From: Endothia cerciana
Lineage: Eukaryota > Ascomycota > Sordariomycetes > Diaporthales > Cryphonectriaceae
DNA: 64,000 nucleotides
Assembly: GCA_026119935.1 (NCBI GenBank)
Contig: JALRMH010000031.1
Location: 186,001 to 250,000, forward strand
Reading direction: 5' to 3'
Each line of letters opens with the position of its first letter. Positions within the stretch are counted from its first letter, which is position 1. The notes beneath the pieces were generated by a model. The model worked only from the letters and a program-made list of their open reading frames with translations, had not been told where the DNA came from and did not search any database. The translations under genes were made by a program, and so were the position numbers. This document shows, piece by piece, positions 44,209-54,623 of the stretch.

Positions 44209-45222
44209 TTATAAGTCCCACGTCACAGTCCTCACCCTCTGCGAGAGGTTATCAACCACAGAGTAAACGATCTTGACGGTCTTGCCCGTCAAATCGTAAT
44301 TCGTCTTGGCAAATGGCGCATAAGTGCCCCCGCGGGCGGAATCAGTGAACAGCAAACTGCCACTGCTGAATGGTCCCTGCGGCAAGTCCGCAACGTATGC
44401 ATAGATACCGGAGTAGCCAAAGCCCTCAGAGAGCCAGACGTATTTTCTGAGGTAATTGCTGTAGAAGATGGATCCGCCAAGGACGTCCATGATGGCCGCA
44501 GCCTCCGACTCGTCCGCGACAAAGTCATCGCCGTTCCAGTACGTGTAGGCTGACAGGTCGGAGACATCGTCTACGTTGAAGGGAACGCGCGCCAGGTACA
44601 TGACGCCATCCTGATTGGCGTAGAGGTATAGATAGCCATCGATATCGATAAGCGTCCCCCCGTTTCCGTACGTGCCGTGGTTGAAGTCTGGGTTCCAAAA
44701 GTCGACGGCGTCGTTGATCCGAGTGCACACGGGTGTCTCGTCGGACACATCGAAGATGACGGGCGAGCTGCCCTGCCCGATCTCCTCGCCGCTTGTGTAG
44801 TTGTGTGTAATGTTCAGGAAGATGCCAATGCCGTGGGTGTCATTGACCCCCCAAACATTCGTGACCCATCCAAGCTGGTCCTCGGTGTTGCAAAGATTGA
44901 TTGCCTCCGGCGGGTCGGATACCACGGCTGCGATAGACGTTGCATCCGTGAAGGAGTTTGTGCCGATGAATGTACAACCAGTCGTCTCGTCCTTGTTACA
45001 GAGGCTAGTGTCGAAGTTCATGACGAACACCCTCGATCCAATTATACCGAGAAATCCAGAGTCGCGCTCGTACTGCTGGCCCAAGGGAGCATTATCAGAA
45101 GTGACGTTAACCGCGCCAGAGACCGAACCAATAGAAGGTGCTGCTGGGGCTGCAGCCGCCTCGGCGGCAGCGAGCCTGGCGAGGGCCGCGCAGGCAGAAA
45201 GTATCTTGCTGGAGCGAGACAT
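44209..45222 (-). CDS. Secreted beta-propeller-like protein, glycosidase fold
   Basis: A single exon encodes 337 residues. The N-terminus is a signal-like Ala/Leu-rich segment (MSRSSKILSACAALARLAAA). Repeated blades such as GSRVFVMNFDTSLCN, GWVTNVWGVNDTHGIGIFLN, GGTLIDIDGYLYLYANQDG, MYLARVPFN and YVWLSEGFGYSGIYAYVADLPQGPFS resemble five-bladed propellers of the GH43/DUF4185-like group in secreted fungal proteins. I could not point to a clear set of catalytic carboxylates, so activity is uncertain. Four potential N-glycosylation sites (NVTS, NDTH, NITH, NYTS) support secretion. It faces the acyl-CoA dehydrogenase gene convergently and has a short promoter region before the transporter pseudogene. 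Confidence 0.7.
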   Translation of the reverse strand: MSRSSKILSACAALARLAAAEAAAAPAAPSIGSVSGAVNVTSDNAPLGQQYERDSGFLGIIGSRVFVMNFDTSLCNKDETTGCTFIGTNSFTDATSIAAVVSDPPEAINLCNTEDQLGWVTNVWGVNDTHGIGIFLNITHNYTSGEEIGQGSSPVIFDVSDETPVCTRINDAVDFWNPDFNHGTYGNGGTLIDIDGYLYLYANQDGVMYLARVPFNVDDVSDLSAYTYWNGDDFVADESEAAAIMDVLGGSIFYSNYLRKYVWLSEGFGYSGIYAYVADLPQGPFSSGSLLFTDSARGGTYAPFAKTNYDLTGKTVKIVYSVVDNLSQRVRTVTWDL

Positions 45223-45730
45223 GGCGAAATCGTATGGGGTAGAAGAGGCCGCTCCATCCCGTAGTTTCTGTGGAATCGTGGCGTTGAAGTATTTTATTTT
45301 TTCCCATGTTCACGTGCGCATTGCACACCCTGTTTCATGCACGGCCTCACAACAAAGAGCACGGGATATTATTAGCCTTGCCTCAGCGAGGAGGCGATGA
45401 GCCACCAATCACACTTGGAAAAGCCTTGTCCGATGTTAAGGGGGAAGTAACGGTTGGGTGCTCGTTGGAAATCCTTTTCTCGTTCGCCTTGTCATCCTTC
45501 AACCCCTTAGTGTACCCCCTTACAGCAAATTGAGTTCCGGATCCTAGCAGCAGAACCAACAGTCTAGTGATCCTGAACTGTCAGCCTCCAACTTGAAGAG
45601 CCTTCTAAAGTCGGTGACCGTCTTTGAATCTTCAGCCTATAGGTGAAATGTAACACTGCACAATTAGTGCGTCTCGACATCCTATAAATAAATGCAAGGA
45701 GAGAAAAAAGACTCCCCACTCCTACCTCCC
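45223..45730. other. Intergenic region
   Basis: Upstream region of the propeller-like gene. No further gene is seen. Confidence 0.5.
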
Positions 45731-46327
45731 CTAGAGATTACACCTAAAGTCTGTGTTCGCAGTGTCTGTCTTGGCCGTCAGGGCAGCGCTGCCTGCCATG
45801 ACAAGAATGGTTACGGCGCCCTGGGCGATGTTGAGTAACTGCGTCTGCAGGTAAGTGAAGCCGAAGAATGCGATCATGAGCGTGGATGTGGTGTTCAACA
45901 GGACATAACACCAGACGACCCGGTCGGTCAGGGCTTTGGTCATCTGGTTTAGCCTGTAGACCCTGTTCTAGATACCGGTCTCGTTCACACTCACATGTTC
46001 GATGATCAGGCGCTTCTTGGCCTTCATGGGGCTGTCAGGGAGCCACCAACCGATGAAGGCGGCCCGGACACAGGTCACGCAGCCGAGCACCAGGAACAGG
46101 AGCTTCCACGGATACATTGGCCCGTTGGTGAAGTACGTAACTCTTCACGTAATAATGCCCCTAATTATGAGCTGAACGCCCATCATGCAATACCACATGT
46201 AGGCGAGTACAGCCTGTTCCTTCTTGGTATACCGCATGGCGGTATTGATTATGAGTGCTGGCTGGCCACAAGCCTCGAAGATACCGAGCAAGGAAGCGCA
46301 CGGCCATGCGGGACCCGAGATTGTTGG
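45731..46327 (-). pseudogene. Allantoate-permease (Dal5)-type MFS transporter, C-terminal remnant
   Basis: Minus-strand segments read LLGIFEACGQPALI, TKKEQAVLAYMWYCMMGVQ, MYPWKLLFLVLGC, GWWLPDSPMKAKKRL, then after a GTGAGT donor MTKALTDRVVWCYVLLNTTS and FGFTYLQTQLLNIAQGAV. These are successive parts of the anion:cation symporter (Dal5) family, from the fourth helix to about the eighth. Frame changes lie near 46301 and 46145, and the gene ends prematurely near 45731. Its upstream end abuts the terminal inverted repeat of a transposon at 46328. The N-terminal part of the same gene is found on the far side of that element at 48895-49050. Confidence 0.72.
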
Positions 46328-46689
46328 CGGCAAAAGACCCACATTCCGCGCACCCCGGCCAGCCAGACCGCTTTTTACACCACCTCTCTTTACACTGTTC
46401 TTCTACTTCAGTTTTTCACAGAATGTCAACAAGCACCTTACGAAGCCCGGTTCAGAAGATGACGTCTCTGCGGGCCTTGGGGCTATCAGAAAAGGCCAGT
46501 CTGTTCGAAAGGCCTCAGATGATAGGGGTGTGATGACCCAAGAAGCAACAGGTCACTGGAACAGGCTGTCTCAGTGGACAGGACCACATGGGCTTGGATC
46601 CAACATCCAAGGCAAGGCACATTTCTCATGTCAGCAACATTACCAAAGCAAGGGTTAGGGTGGTTTAACGGACAAGGGTTGATGCAGTA

Positions 46690-46716
46690 GAATCACCCTG
46701 GTGATTCTGGTGATTC
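46690..46716. repeat. GAATCACC/GGTGATTC inverted and direct repeat
   Basis: GAATCACC at 46690-46697 is followed by GGTGATTC at 46700-46707 and again at 46709-46716. The first pair forms a perfect 8-bp hairpin. It lies inside the transposon, towards its left end, and could be part of a subterminal binding site. Confidence 0.6.
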
Positions 46717-47674
46717 AGTTCTGAAGAGCTGAGTATATGAAGGACGGGCATTTCCTACTGTCAGATAGATTTCCTTCATAGTTCTTCAATCATGAGTCTA
46801 AGTTCCAAGTTCATTTACACCTTGGAAAGCCTCACGGCTAATAGCACTTGCATTGATCATTGATTAGAGCTTTACAGTTTTCAATGTTGTGGAATCAGGC
46901 CAAGTATACTCTGCAACGTCTCTGCTAATATAAACCCAACCAGTACTTTTAGATTTAGGTTACCCGGCAGTGCTTATTAGAAGTTGGTTCCAGCTTCTAC
47001 ACTTTGTGGATGCATCGCCGGCGCATCAACACATTTATTATCTTCTGAATCTTAGCAAAGACTCTCGACTGGCCAAGAAGATAAATCAGCTTAATGGGTT
47101 ATTACTCAAGCCGACCTAGGGCTTCCACCAACGCACTCAGAGCTTAGGATCTTTGCGTCGAGGGTCCTAGCTGTGGAAGGGGACCTCTAGGCCCTAGGGA
47201 AGAAATGGGTACAAGCTTTTCCACGACGGCATTGAGGCCTTGGGACCTTAAGGGCTCGTCGGATGGATTCAAAATGGATCAATGGGGCAATAACAGAGGT
47301 AACTCGACCTTAATTCTGTCTACTAGCTTCACTCGTCACCTAGGCTATTAGACAAGCTAATCTATAGAATATAGACGAAGCTGGAATAATTAAAGGCTGA
47401 TATATAAATAGCCTAGTCCTGAAGAAGCGATATTCATGTTCAATCTGTCGAGAGGACCTCAGCGTGCAAAGCTGGATGTTATTTATCGAGAGTATATCGG
47501 CTTCCGACAACCACCTACTCCATCTTGTATTTTTAAAAGAAAACCTGTATCATAGTAATAGTTTCTAACAAATCTAGAGTCTTTCGATAGCCGGCAATTC
47601 ACTGCGATAGCGAAGAGATAGATAGATAGATAAGAACATGGCACTCGAATAGCTCAGAAAGATATTCATCCTGG

Positions 47675-48830
47675 CGACCTCTAATAACCTCTTTAAGACT
47701 TATCTATTGGTTCTCGACAGTTATAGAAGCTATATGATTGAATTTATATAAGAATGCTTTAGTGGTGGCCAGTGACATAGCCTATAGGGTTAGGAGTCTT
47801 CACCAGGTACTCCTCCTCTTTATCTCTATAAAGTAGGGTAGCCTTTGGGCTGCACTCTTACATTTAGATGCAAAATAATAACATGTTCTTTTCTTCCTTC
47901 CTTTTATCAGGTGCGACTCATTGTAGTCTTTGTCCTGAGAGCCTTGTGGCCCCCTTATTTGTTGCTCCTTCTTGCACGTTCACGCTACGGTTGTCAGAGC
48001 CCTCTGCCACCTCTACTGGGTGTCATTCTCCTCGTGTGATAAGCACCCCAGCTCTTATTCAATGCTTTCAGAATAATATTCTATTAGCTTATTTGCCCTC
48101 TTATATCTTGCATGTACCTCAACCTCTTTATTCAGGAATCTTCTTATTATTAAAAGCAGCCTCCTAGAAAATGGTTGGTCTTCTAAGTTATTACAGGGAC
48201 TTGATGATTTCTAGAAAATGAATATTCTTTGATAACTAGTATCTAACTCATCTCAACAGACTTTCTTGCTAGAATATTTAATCTGAGTAGAAAGCTTCAG
48301 ATCTATAGCTAATTTCTATAGCTAAGCCACTTCGAAGCCCTCTTCTTCTCAAGAGCGTTCAATAATATACTCAGAATAAAGCAGATTTAGACCCAGGCTA
48401 TCGACAGACCCTAATATTATACCGGAATACTTTTTGGACCCATCGAGCGTCTTTTCGACACCCAGAAAAGCTAGGGACCTAAAGGACTGGTTAGATCGTT
48501 TCAAGGGCCAAGTTGAGCCGTCATCAGGACAACAAATTCTTTTCAGAAAGATTAGTAAGGGCTTCGACTAGAAAGACTTACTATTAGCTAACGCCCTTGA
48601 GAGAGTCAGAGCCGTTGAGATCCAGGTGGAGGCTACCAAGCCTAAAAAGAGAAAGAAGGTTAAGTTGAGTTTGAATTCCAGGTTTGCTGATATTGAGGCT
48701 ATACAGAGGGCCCAGGAATGGGTCAATAAGAGTGCAGATAGTTCCAATAAAGAGGGAAACATCGAATTGCCTAGGGCCGGAGAGGACTGTATGGTAGTTG
48801 CAAATGGGGGTGAAGAATGAAGAAATTCAA
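47675..48830 (+). pseudogene. Degenerate pogo/Fot1 transposase (DDE) with premature stops
   Basis: Recognisable pieces in order: NNLFKTYLLVLDSYRSYMIEFI (47681-47746), matching the DDE segment normally near LDGHGSH; FQNNILLAYLPSYILHVPQPL (48070-48132), matching the LPxHTSHVLQPLD segment; KARDLKDWLDRF, then ILFRKISKGFD (about 48467-48570), and a closing VEATKPKKRKKVKLSLNSRFADIEAI. The changes His-to-Tyr, Thr-to-Ile and Ser-to-Leu at conserved sites are what C-to-T mutation produces. Multiple stops mean it is inactive. About 270 bp between 47775 and 48045 does not fit the transposase and may be a further insertion. Confidence 0.72.
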
Positions 48831-48894
48831 TATATATATATATATGGATATTCGTGTGGCTGGCCAGGGTGCGCTGAATGTGGTTCTTTTGACT

Positions 48895-49050
48895 TACTCG
48901 CCGACCAGGACTCCCATGCACAAGATGGTCCCGAGCCAGCTGTACTGTCATCCCACCAGGTGAGCGTCCTCAGGATATTCATGACGGAGACGAAGCCAAG
49001 ATTTCCCTTGTCCAAGAACTGGCAGAAGCAGGTTCCAAACAAGCAACCAA
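48895..49050 (-). pseudogene. Allantoate-permease-type MFS transporter, N-terminal remnant
   Basis: The minus strand reads CQFLDKGNLGFVSVMNI, then after a one-base frame change EDAHLVG, a stop, QYSWLGTILCMGVLVGE. This is the first helix and start of the second of Dal5-type permeases. It continues, beyond the transposon, with the remnant at 45731-46327. About 30 residues between the two halves are not found, so the insertion was accompanied or followed by a small deletion. Confidence 0.65.
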
Positions 49051-49623
49051 GATGCGTCAGTTGACAGTCCAGAAGAATTTCCTGCTCGTCTCTGCGGCAA
49101 TATACATAGCGTTGTGATGAATGTAGGCAGAGGTCTAGTCATGATAACGCAATCAGTCTTCCTATATTGGGATAGGTATTAGCCTTTGCACAACCGAGTC
49201 GACAATTACCTCGGGATCCTCGAGATTGACATTGCTATTCCCACTCTCAAGATGGTATACAGGGCGAATTACATTCTTCTTGTCCTCAGACAGATTGTGT
49301 TTGGCCTCCTGTATAGCCATGCTGATGGATTCGAGATCTGGGAAACAGCCTTGAAAATACTAATAGATCGTCCTGCTGTAACCACTTGGGATGAACCAAC
49401 AGGGAGACGGACTTTGTATGGTCGGTTAGACACATAGTTTACCAATTGAATACGTCCAAGTTGGTGAGGTACTGTCCAGGCGAGGTTGGTCGGTAGCCTG
49501 AAGTTGAGCCGACTCTAATAAGTCATCAGAGGTTTTAGAAGCTCAGCTCTAGAGACTCTGCACTCGAAAGCTTCTAACCCCCGCTCTGCTCCTAAGTATT
49601 ATTAGATTTAAACAGCAAGCAGG
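49051..49623. other. Gene-free stretch
   Basis: No supported gene. The plus-strand frame 49186-49437 lacks an ATG at its start and is unrecognised; it could be part of another degraded element. Confidence 0.35.
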
Positions 49624-51111
49624 TCAGATCCCCCTATCCGGGTCCGGTAGGAAGTTCAGTATGGGAGCAGAACTAATGAAGCTCAGGAACCCTTTAACTT
49701 TCAGATTGTCGGGTATCCACGGCGATAGCATCCTGGCGAGACGCCAGTACCATGTGTCCATCGCTTCGAATCGTGTGATATAACCCGAAATCCTGACGCA
49801 AGCTTCGGCCCGGGGCCGGTGCCTGTCTTCATATCTCTGGAACAAAGACTGAATTTCCTCCGTCGTCGGATTTGGAGACTTGTCTATCAGTGGCTTAAGC
49901 TCGTTGACAAAGTTGCAGATACCTTCAATGTGGGTATTGCCACCGAGCCCTGGGTTGATGGTAGACTGATGCAGGTCAGCTCTGCAAGGCCACACTGAGG
50001 CAGTGCATATGCAGAGGGTCAGCAATGGAAGCAAACAGGGTCTTACCTTGGCAACACAGTCACCGATCAGCACGACCCTTTTCCCACTATTCCATGGCCC
50101 GTCGAGGACCCCCTCCTCCAGAGACACCATGGAAGCCCTGATCCTGCTCTCCCAGAGATTGAAGAAGGAGTAGTCTGGACCTAAAGCCAGATGGCCGTAC
50201 TTGTCGACTGTGCTCTGCGCATCTTCGTCCGTGTATCGCGAACAATGCGGCGTTGTTGAGGGTGCATCCTCCTTAACAAACAGAAACCAGAACACAAGCC
50301 CGTCAACTCCAGCAGCAGCTATACCGGATACCCCTCGGTAATAAACATTGTGGACCACACCACCGGCAAGGTAGGGCTTAGACGGGTCGTCTGATCGTGT
50401 GTTGCTTGACATACCAAAAACAGCCCTGTATGTGGCCACGAAGCCTTGGAAGCTTGTTAATCAGAATACACAGTGGCTTTGAAGCACCAAATGCTTACCT
50501 TTGTTCAAGCTCTTGGCTCGCTTTGTATCAGACTCTGCCAAATTCCTAACCATTATCCTTTTCACAGTGCTATGAATACCATCGGCCCCAACCAAGATGC
50601 TGCCCCTGATCTCCTCCCCCTTCTCCGTGACGACGGTCACGCCATCGTCGTCCTCTCTGAATGACGCGATACCGGTATAGTCCCGAACTTGGTGTTTTCC
50701 CTCCAAGTTATCGTACAACATCTGGATGTAGGATCTCCTCTCCATAAAGATGAAGGGTCGGTTGGTTTGGTCTGCAATCAGCTTCAAAACGGCCGTATCC
50801 TCAAAGAGGTTACCATGGTCATCAAAATGCAGGCGGTCCTTCAATGGTAAGGTGTGCTCTAGCATCTTTTTCCATATCCCCAACTGTTCAAATACTCTGG
50901 CTGTGTGAGACAGAACCGAGATAGATGCGCCGAGGTGAGGGGCGATCTCCCGCTTCTCGAGAACAACATATTCAATGCCAGCCTTTTCGAGGGCATTGGC
51001 GAGAACAAGGCCGACAACACTGCCGCCAGCAACGATGACCCTGAACGGTTCCATATCGATCGGAGCCTCGTCTAGGTGAGTGTTTAGGGCTTCAGACGGT
51101 GAGCGGCTCAT
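49624..51111 (-). CDS. FAD-dependent monooxygenase, PaxM/salicylate-hydroxylase-like
   Basis: Exons 51111-50499, 50444-50047 and 49965-49624 encode 450 residues. An ATG at 51054, directly before FRVIVAGGSVVGL, is an equally possible start. Flavin-binding motifs are visible: GGSVVGL (a variant of GxGxxG) followed by VVLEKRE, the DG motif GADGIHSTVKR, and the GD motif VVLIGDCVAK with NPGLGGN after it. The ending SAPILNFLPDPDRG, with a hydrophobic stretch, resembles the C-terminal region of PaxM-type epoxidases of meroterpenoid and indole-diterpene pathways, which often have membrane segments. The family is firm; the substrate is not. No prenyltransferase or terpene cyclase is recognisable nearby. 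Confidence 0.85.
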
Positions 51112-51621
51112 AGATGGGAGGGCTAGTTGCTTTGAGATCGAAGATCCGCCTTGGTATGGTTGGAACCGGCCGGCGTGTCTCGGGGTTTCGGAAATAACCA
51201 CTGAGCATCGCAAGGGTCACAAAACACGCTTATCTTTTTTTTTTATATGCAGAAGGCGATAAGCAGTCCTACATATGCAACAGCCTTCTTTGGCTGGCCT
51301 TATTGGTGCAGCCCAGTCCTGTTGGTGCTGACCCTGACCTCCGTGCGTCGCTGTGGACGCCCGTTGGTGGGGACCCCAGTGTCTGAGTTTCCGGCTAGCT
51401 AGTAATGTAACCACTGAGAAATTGGGAAAGCAACCAGCAGGTAAAAACCTTCACACCCTTTTGCTACCTGAAGTCGCGCCCAAAGCAGGTGTCAGGGGCA
51501 TTACATTATGGGCCCCTGCTTCAGCAAGACACCGGGTAAGTGCTCCTACGAGACTCACAAACCACCTTGTATATGTGCTATCTGGAAGTTCTATACTGGT
51601 GTGCTGTTTGGGCGAGTTATA
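51112..51621. other. Divergent spacer between monooxygenase and membrane protein fragment
   Basis: It holds the promoter of the monooxygenase. Frames just upstream of 51622 on the plus strand are open and may include a degraded exon of the following gene. Confidence 0.4.
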
Positions 51622-52108
51622 ATGACTGACCTTTTTGCGTACACGACAGCACTTCTCCGCAGGGCCGCTGTGTTTCTCTTCATCTTCATGGCCATCTTCA
51701 CAATTTCTGAGATATTCGCCTCCGCGTTTCAGTGCAATCCTCCGAAATATGTATACGATCTCACCTACGTTATGTCGGCGGACTGTGCTGCATACTGCTA
51801 CTCGCCAAACACGGCATACATCGTTTTCTTATATCAAGCTATGTTTCTCTTCACTATGGACGTCATCATCTTCGTATGCCCAGATCTTGCGCTATGGGGC
51901 CTCAAGATGACAAGAGGAAAACGTTTGATCTCCGTGATGGTGTTTGGGTCGGGTACATCAAGATTGTTGTGATGGTTTATCTTAAGATCATTAAAACTTC
52001 CCGTTCAAGCTGCTAACGAAATACTACCCTTCAGCCGTCATGGCATGTATAGCCCCTGTCTTGCGGTTTCGAGCATCAGCTTTTACAAATCTGGCAGCAC
52101 TAATATGA
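51622..52108 (+). CDS. Rhodopsin/Pth11-like integral membrane protein, partial
   Basis: Exons 51622-51952 and 52035-52108 give 134 residues. The segments LLRRAAVFLFIFMAIFTISEIFASAFQCNPPKYV, then NTAYIVFLYQAMFLFTMDVIIFVCPDLALWGLKM and ISVMVFGSG, follow the central part of the fungal rhodopsin-domain (Pth11-related) family: a helix ending FQCNP, a conserved Cys, a helix with a D-x-I-I motif, a P-x-L-x-LW turn, then a short basic loop. Intact members have seven helices and some carry a CFEM domain. Here the first helices and the last are missing or unrecognised and the protein stops early (NLAALI), so it is probably truncated. Orientation is divergent from the monooxygenase. Confidence 0.55.
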
Positions 52109-54392
52109 TCTCTGAGTCGCGTCCAGCAGAGCCCCAAGTTTGAGCACGTGGAAAGCTCTTCACGGCAAATTTCTAACGATCAGACTCTTTCACGGATGCT
52201 GCGGCCTCGTCGTTGTATTGGATATCTATCGAATACAACCTAGGCAGGGTTGCTGGCTCACTAGGGTGTCTACGTCCTCTCCCTCATCACTTCGGCCTGA
52301 GCCACCCTTTTACCAAAAAAGACAAGCTCAGCGAGCCTGAGTCCGGCCAATCCTAAGCTTCTGCTCAACGGAGGCACTAGTACTCGTGTACAGAAGGATA
52401 GCATTCTGAATACAACCAATGTGGGAAACTACAGCGCTGAACATATTCTGGAAACTTAGGAGGTATGCATAACTCATGAGTATGCTGATATTTCGGAATT
52501 TCCGACTTCATACGGGAAGACATATAGTTGGACGTTTGAAGTAGATTTATACAGCGTCAACGAAGTAGAGGGGGACGTAAAGGGTACATGTGATCTGCGC
52601 GAGACGGGCATGAAGGGCTCGCATATAGTAGAGAGCACTAAGAATCGCTTCTTCTCTCCCCCTTCAGCATTCGATATATTACTTTGTAATTGTATTCACG
52701 TGTCCATTACTTCTGAGAGAGTCTGGTTACCAAGGCGCGAGAGTATGAGTCATTGCTGATAAGCTTGCGAAGTGAGGCTTTGTTAAAGCAAACTCGGCCG
52801 CCGCCCCCGAAAAGAGCAAGAAATCGCTGGCAAAAAGCCTGAAGAGCATCGAAACACATTCAGCATCGAAGGAAAAGTTCACCCTAGTCCAGATGCGCGA
52901 GGATGTCAGAGCGGCGCACGCTTTGTCTCAGCAATAGGTCTGTGATGGTGGTTCTTTGGAGCCGGTGCCGAACGATGGACTAGTATCTTGCCGGATGGCG
53001 GAACTCTGCTGTGCTTGTCGCCATCGTAATTGTTTCAATATTTTGATTTTCCAATATCTAATTGACTATATCATGAAGATATCAGCTTTGAAGAGAACAG
53101 AAATAGCTATGCTTAGAAGTTTATTTATGATTTTCATCGCAATAGCATTTGTAAGCTGAACAAGAGCAGAAGATAGAAAATAGTTTAACAGATCTATAAT
53201 AATCAGCTCGGCCTTAATCAGATTAATTACAACTCTGCCCATTATTATTTAGATTATAATACGCAGATATATTGGTTGCGAGCAAAACGAAGGAGGATGA
53301 GGAATATCTCAGGTATGATCAACTGTACAAGGCAGCTTCTATCCAAGTTTACGTCCGATGCGTACCTAGGCACTTCGCGTATTGTGTAGTAGGTGCGGTG
53401 GTGGGCAGATGCGAAGGCTGTCACCATCACGAAAGAGATTCTGAAGCTTTCCCGGAGGTCACCAATATGAAGACGTCACGAATTAATCCCGGGTACTAGC
53501 TTGCTTTCTGGAGAGCAAATTCAGAGCTCAAAACACACCACATTGTGATAACAACACCTGGGAGGATATAGATCTTACTTACAGACCCGATGAGGTCGGG
53601 CCAGTTGAACACGAGGCAAAGTGTGACAATTGTCAAAAGGCGCGGCCGCCCCCAGTTCAGGAATGCTCCGCGGTGTATAAATACTGCTCGGAAACCAAGC
53701 GACGCAGGTAAGTAAGACGCCCAATTCGGACAACTCGAAAAGATAGGTAAAGCTGGAAGATCCCAGAAACCTCATCAATACTACCTTTCGACACATAGGC
53801 CGTCAAGCTCAGTACCATTGTAAGAGGCTGATGATGGTAGCATGTTGTAGGAGACGTAGGTGGCTAGGCGGCACATAATCCAGGAACGAGAGTCTGGACT
53901 TCGAGCCCTTTAGCATTGACTCGATCGATCCATCAGATAAGGACCAACATGTTGGTAAAAAGAATCCTGGCAAGGGGCGGAAGTCTGGATTCAAGCCTCC
54001 GATCTAGCCTTGTCATTCAGCTGTGTCCATCCCATTAGATGTTGGCGGGAACTCTGCCCGAGTGTCCGCTCTCCCCTTTTCCTGCGTCTCAACGGCTGCC
54101 ACATTGAGCGTATGGTCGCCTAAACCGGACATCGTGATCATTGTGGCTGCTTCTCGTGGCGGCCAAGAGACTTCTCGGCTTCCATCACCCTGATTGTTGC
54201 CAATTCCCTGAGTCTGTTTCGATCTAAGGACACCCGACTGCTTAGTGCATGCCCATCTGGGCATGGGCATATTCTTCAGCGGACGTATGGCAATAGGATT
54301 CAATTCCTGGGGGAAAAGAACTATCATACGGTGCCCCTGGCATGCTCAGTTACCTCCCTCATCTCCCGCATGGCGGCTGTGCTCCGACCAAC
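52109..54392. other. Gene-poor, partly AT-rich region
   Basis: About 2.3 kb. The part 53020-53270 is very AT-rich, like mutated repeat relics. On the minus strand, 53800-53590 and 54330-54010 have open segments without a recognisable family; a stretch with GFRAVFIHRGAFLNWG near 53700 may be a broken membrane-protein exon. No intact gene is supported. Confidence 0.4.
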
Positions 54393-54623
54393 TCAGTGGG
54401 CCCCGGCTAACATGGGGGGAACAACTGTCTGATTATACAGCTGATCCAGCGACCAGCTCACCCCCGGCGGGTGCCTCGCCCACTCCTCATCCGTCAACAG
54501 CCTCAGCCCGTCCCTCAGGCGCTGCTCGTCCTCGTACTTCTTGGTGAACAGCTCCCGGCCGGGGTCCCGCACCAGCACCTCCTTCCTCATCCACCACCCC
54601 TCGCCCCACCGCCGGTTCATGTC
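54393..54623 (-). other. In-frame continuation beyond the stop of the secreted Cys-rich gene
   Basis: Directly after the TAG at 54624-54626 the same frame stays open for 76 further codons with similar charged composition (DMNRRWGEGWWMRKE, LLTDEEWARHPPG), ending at a TGA. A CAG-to-TAG change in the coding strand would account for the break. It is therefore probably the lost C-terminus of the gene at 54624-55248. Confidence 0.5.

Larger units (their letters stand above)
46328..48892 (+). mobile_element. Decayed Fot1/pogo-type DNA transposon inserted in an MFS gene
   Basis: The ends form imperfect terminal inverted repeats of about 40 bp. The left end, 46328-46367, contains CAAAAGACCCACATTC and GCGCACCCCGGCCAGCCA. 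The right end, 48853-48892, read on the minus strand, contains CAAAAGAACCACATTC and GCGCACCCTGGCCAGCCA. The right end is followed by TA (48893-48894), the target dinucleotide of this superfamily; the left flank lacks TA, so the left edge has changed. Inside is a degenerate pogo-like transposase. The interior is AT-rich with stops. At 2.56 kb it is longer than typical 1.9-kb Fot1, which suggests internal insertion. Confidence 0.7.

Noticed and set aside
44677..45400. Plus-strand frames of 195-199 codons opposite the propeller-like protein
   Set aside because: Antisense shadows; the minus strand has a signal peptide and coherent repeats.
46640..46665. GGTTAGGGTGG resembling telomeric repeat
   Set aside because: A single TTAGGG unit, not an array; expected by chance.
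36718..52108. Complete secondary-metabolite cluster
   Set aside because: No PKS, NRPS, terpene synthase, DMATS or pathway regulator is recognisable; only tailoring-type enzymes are present.
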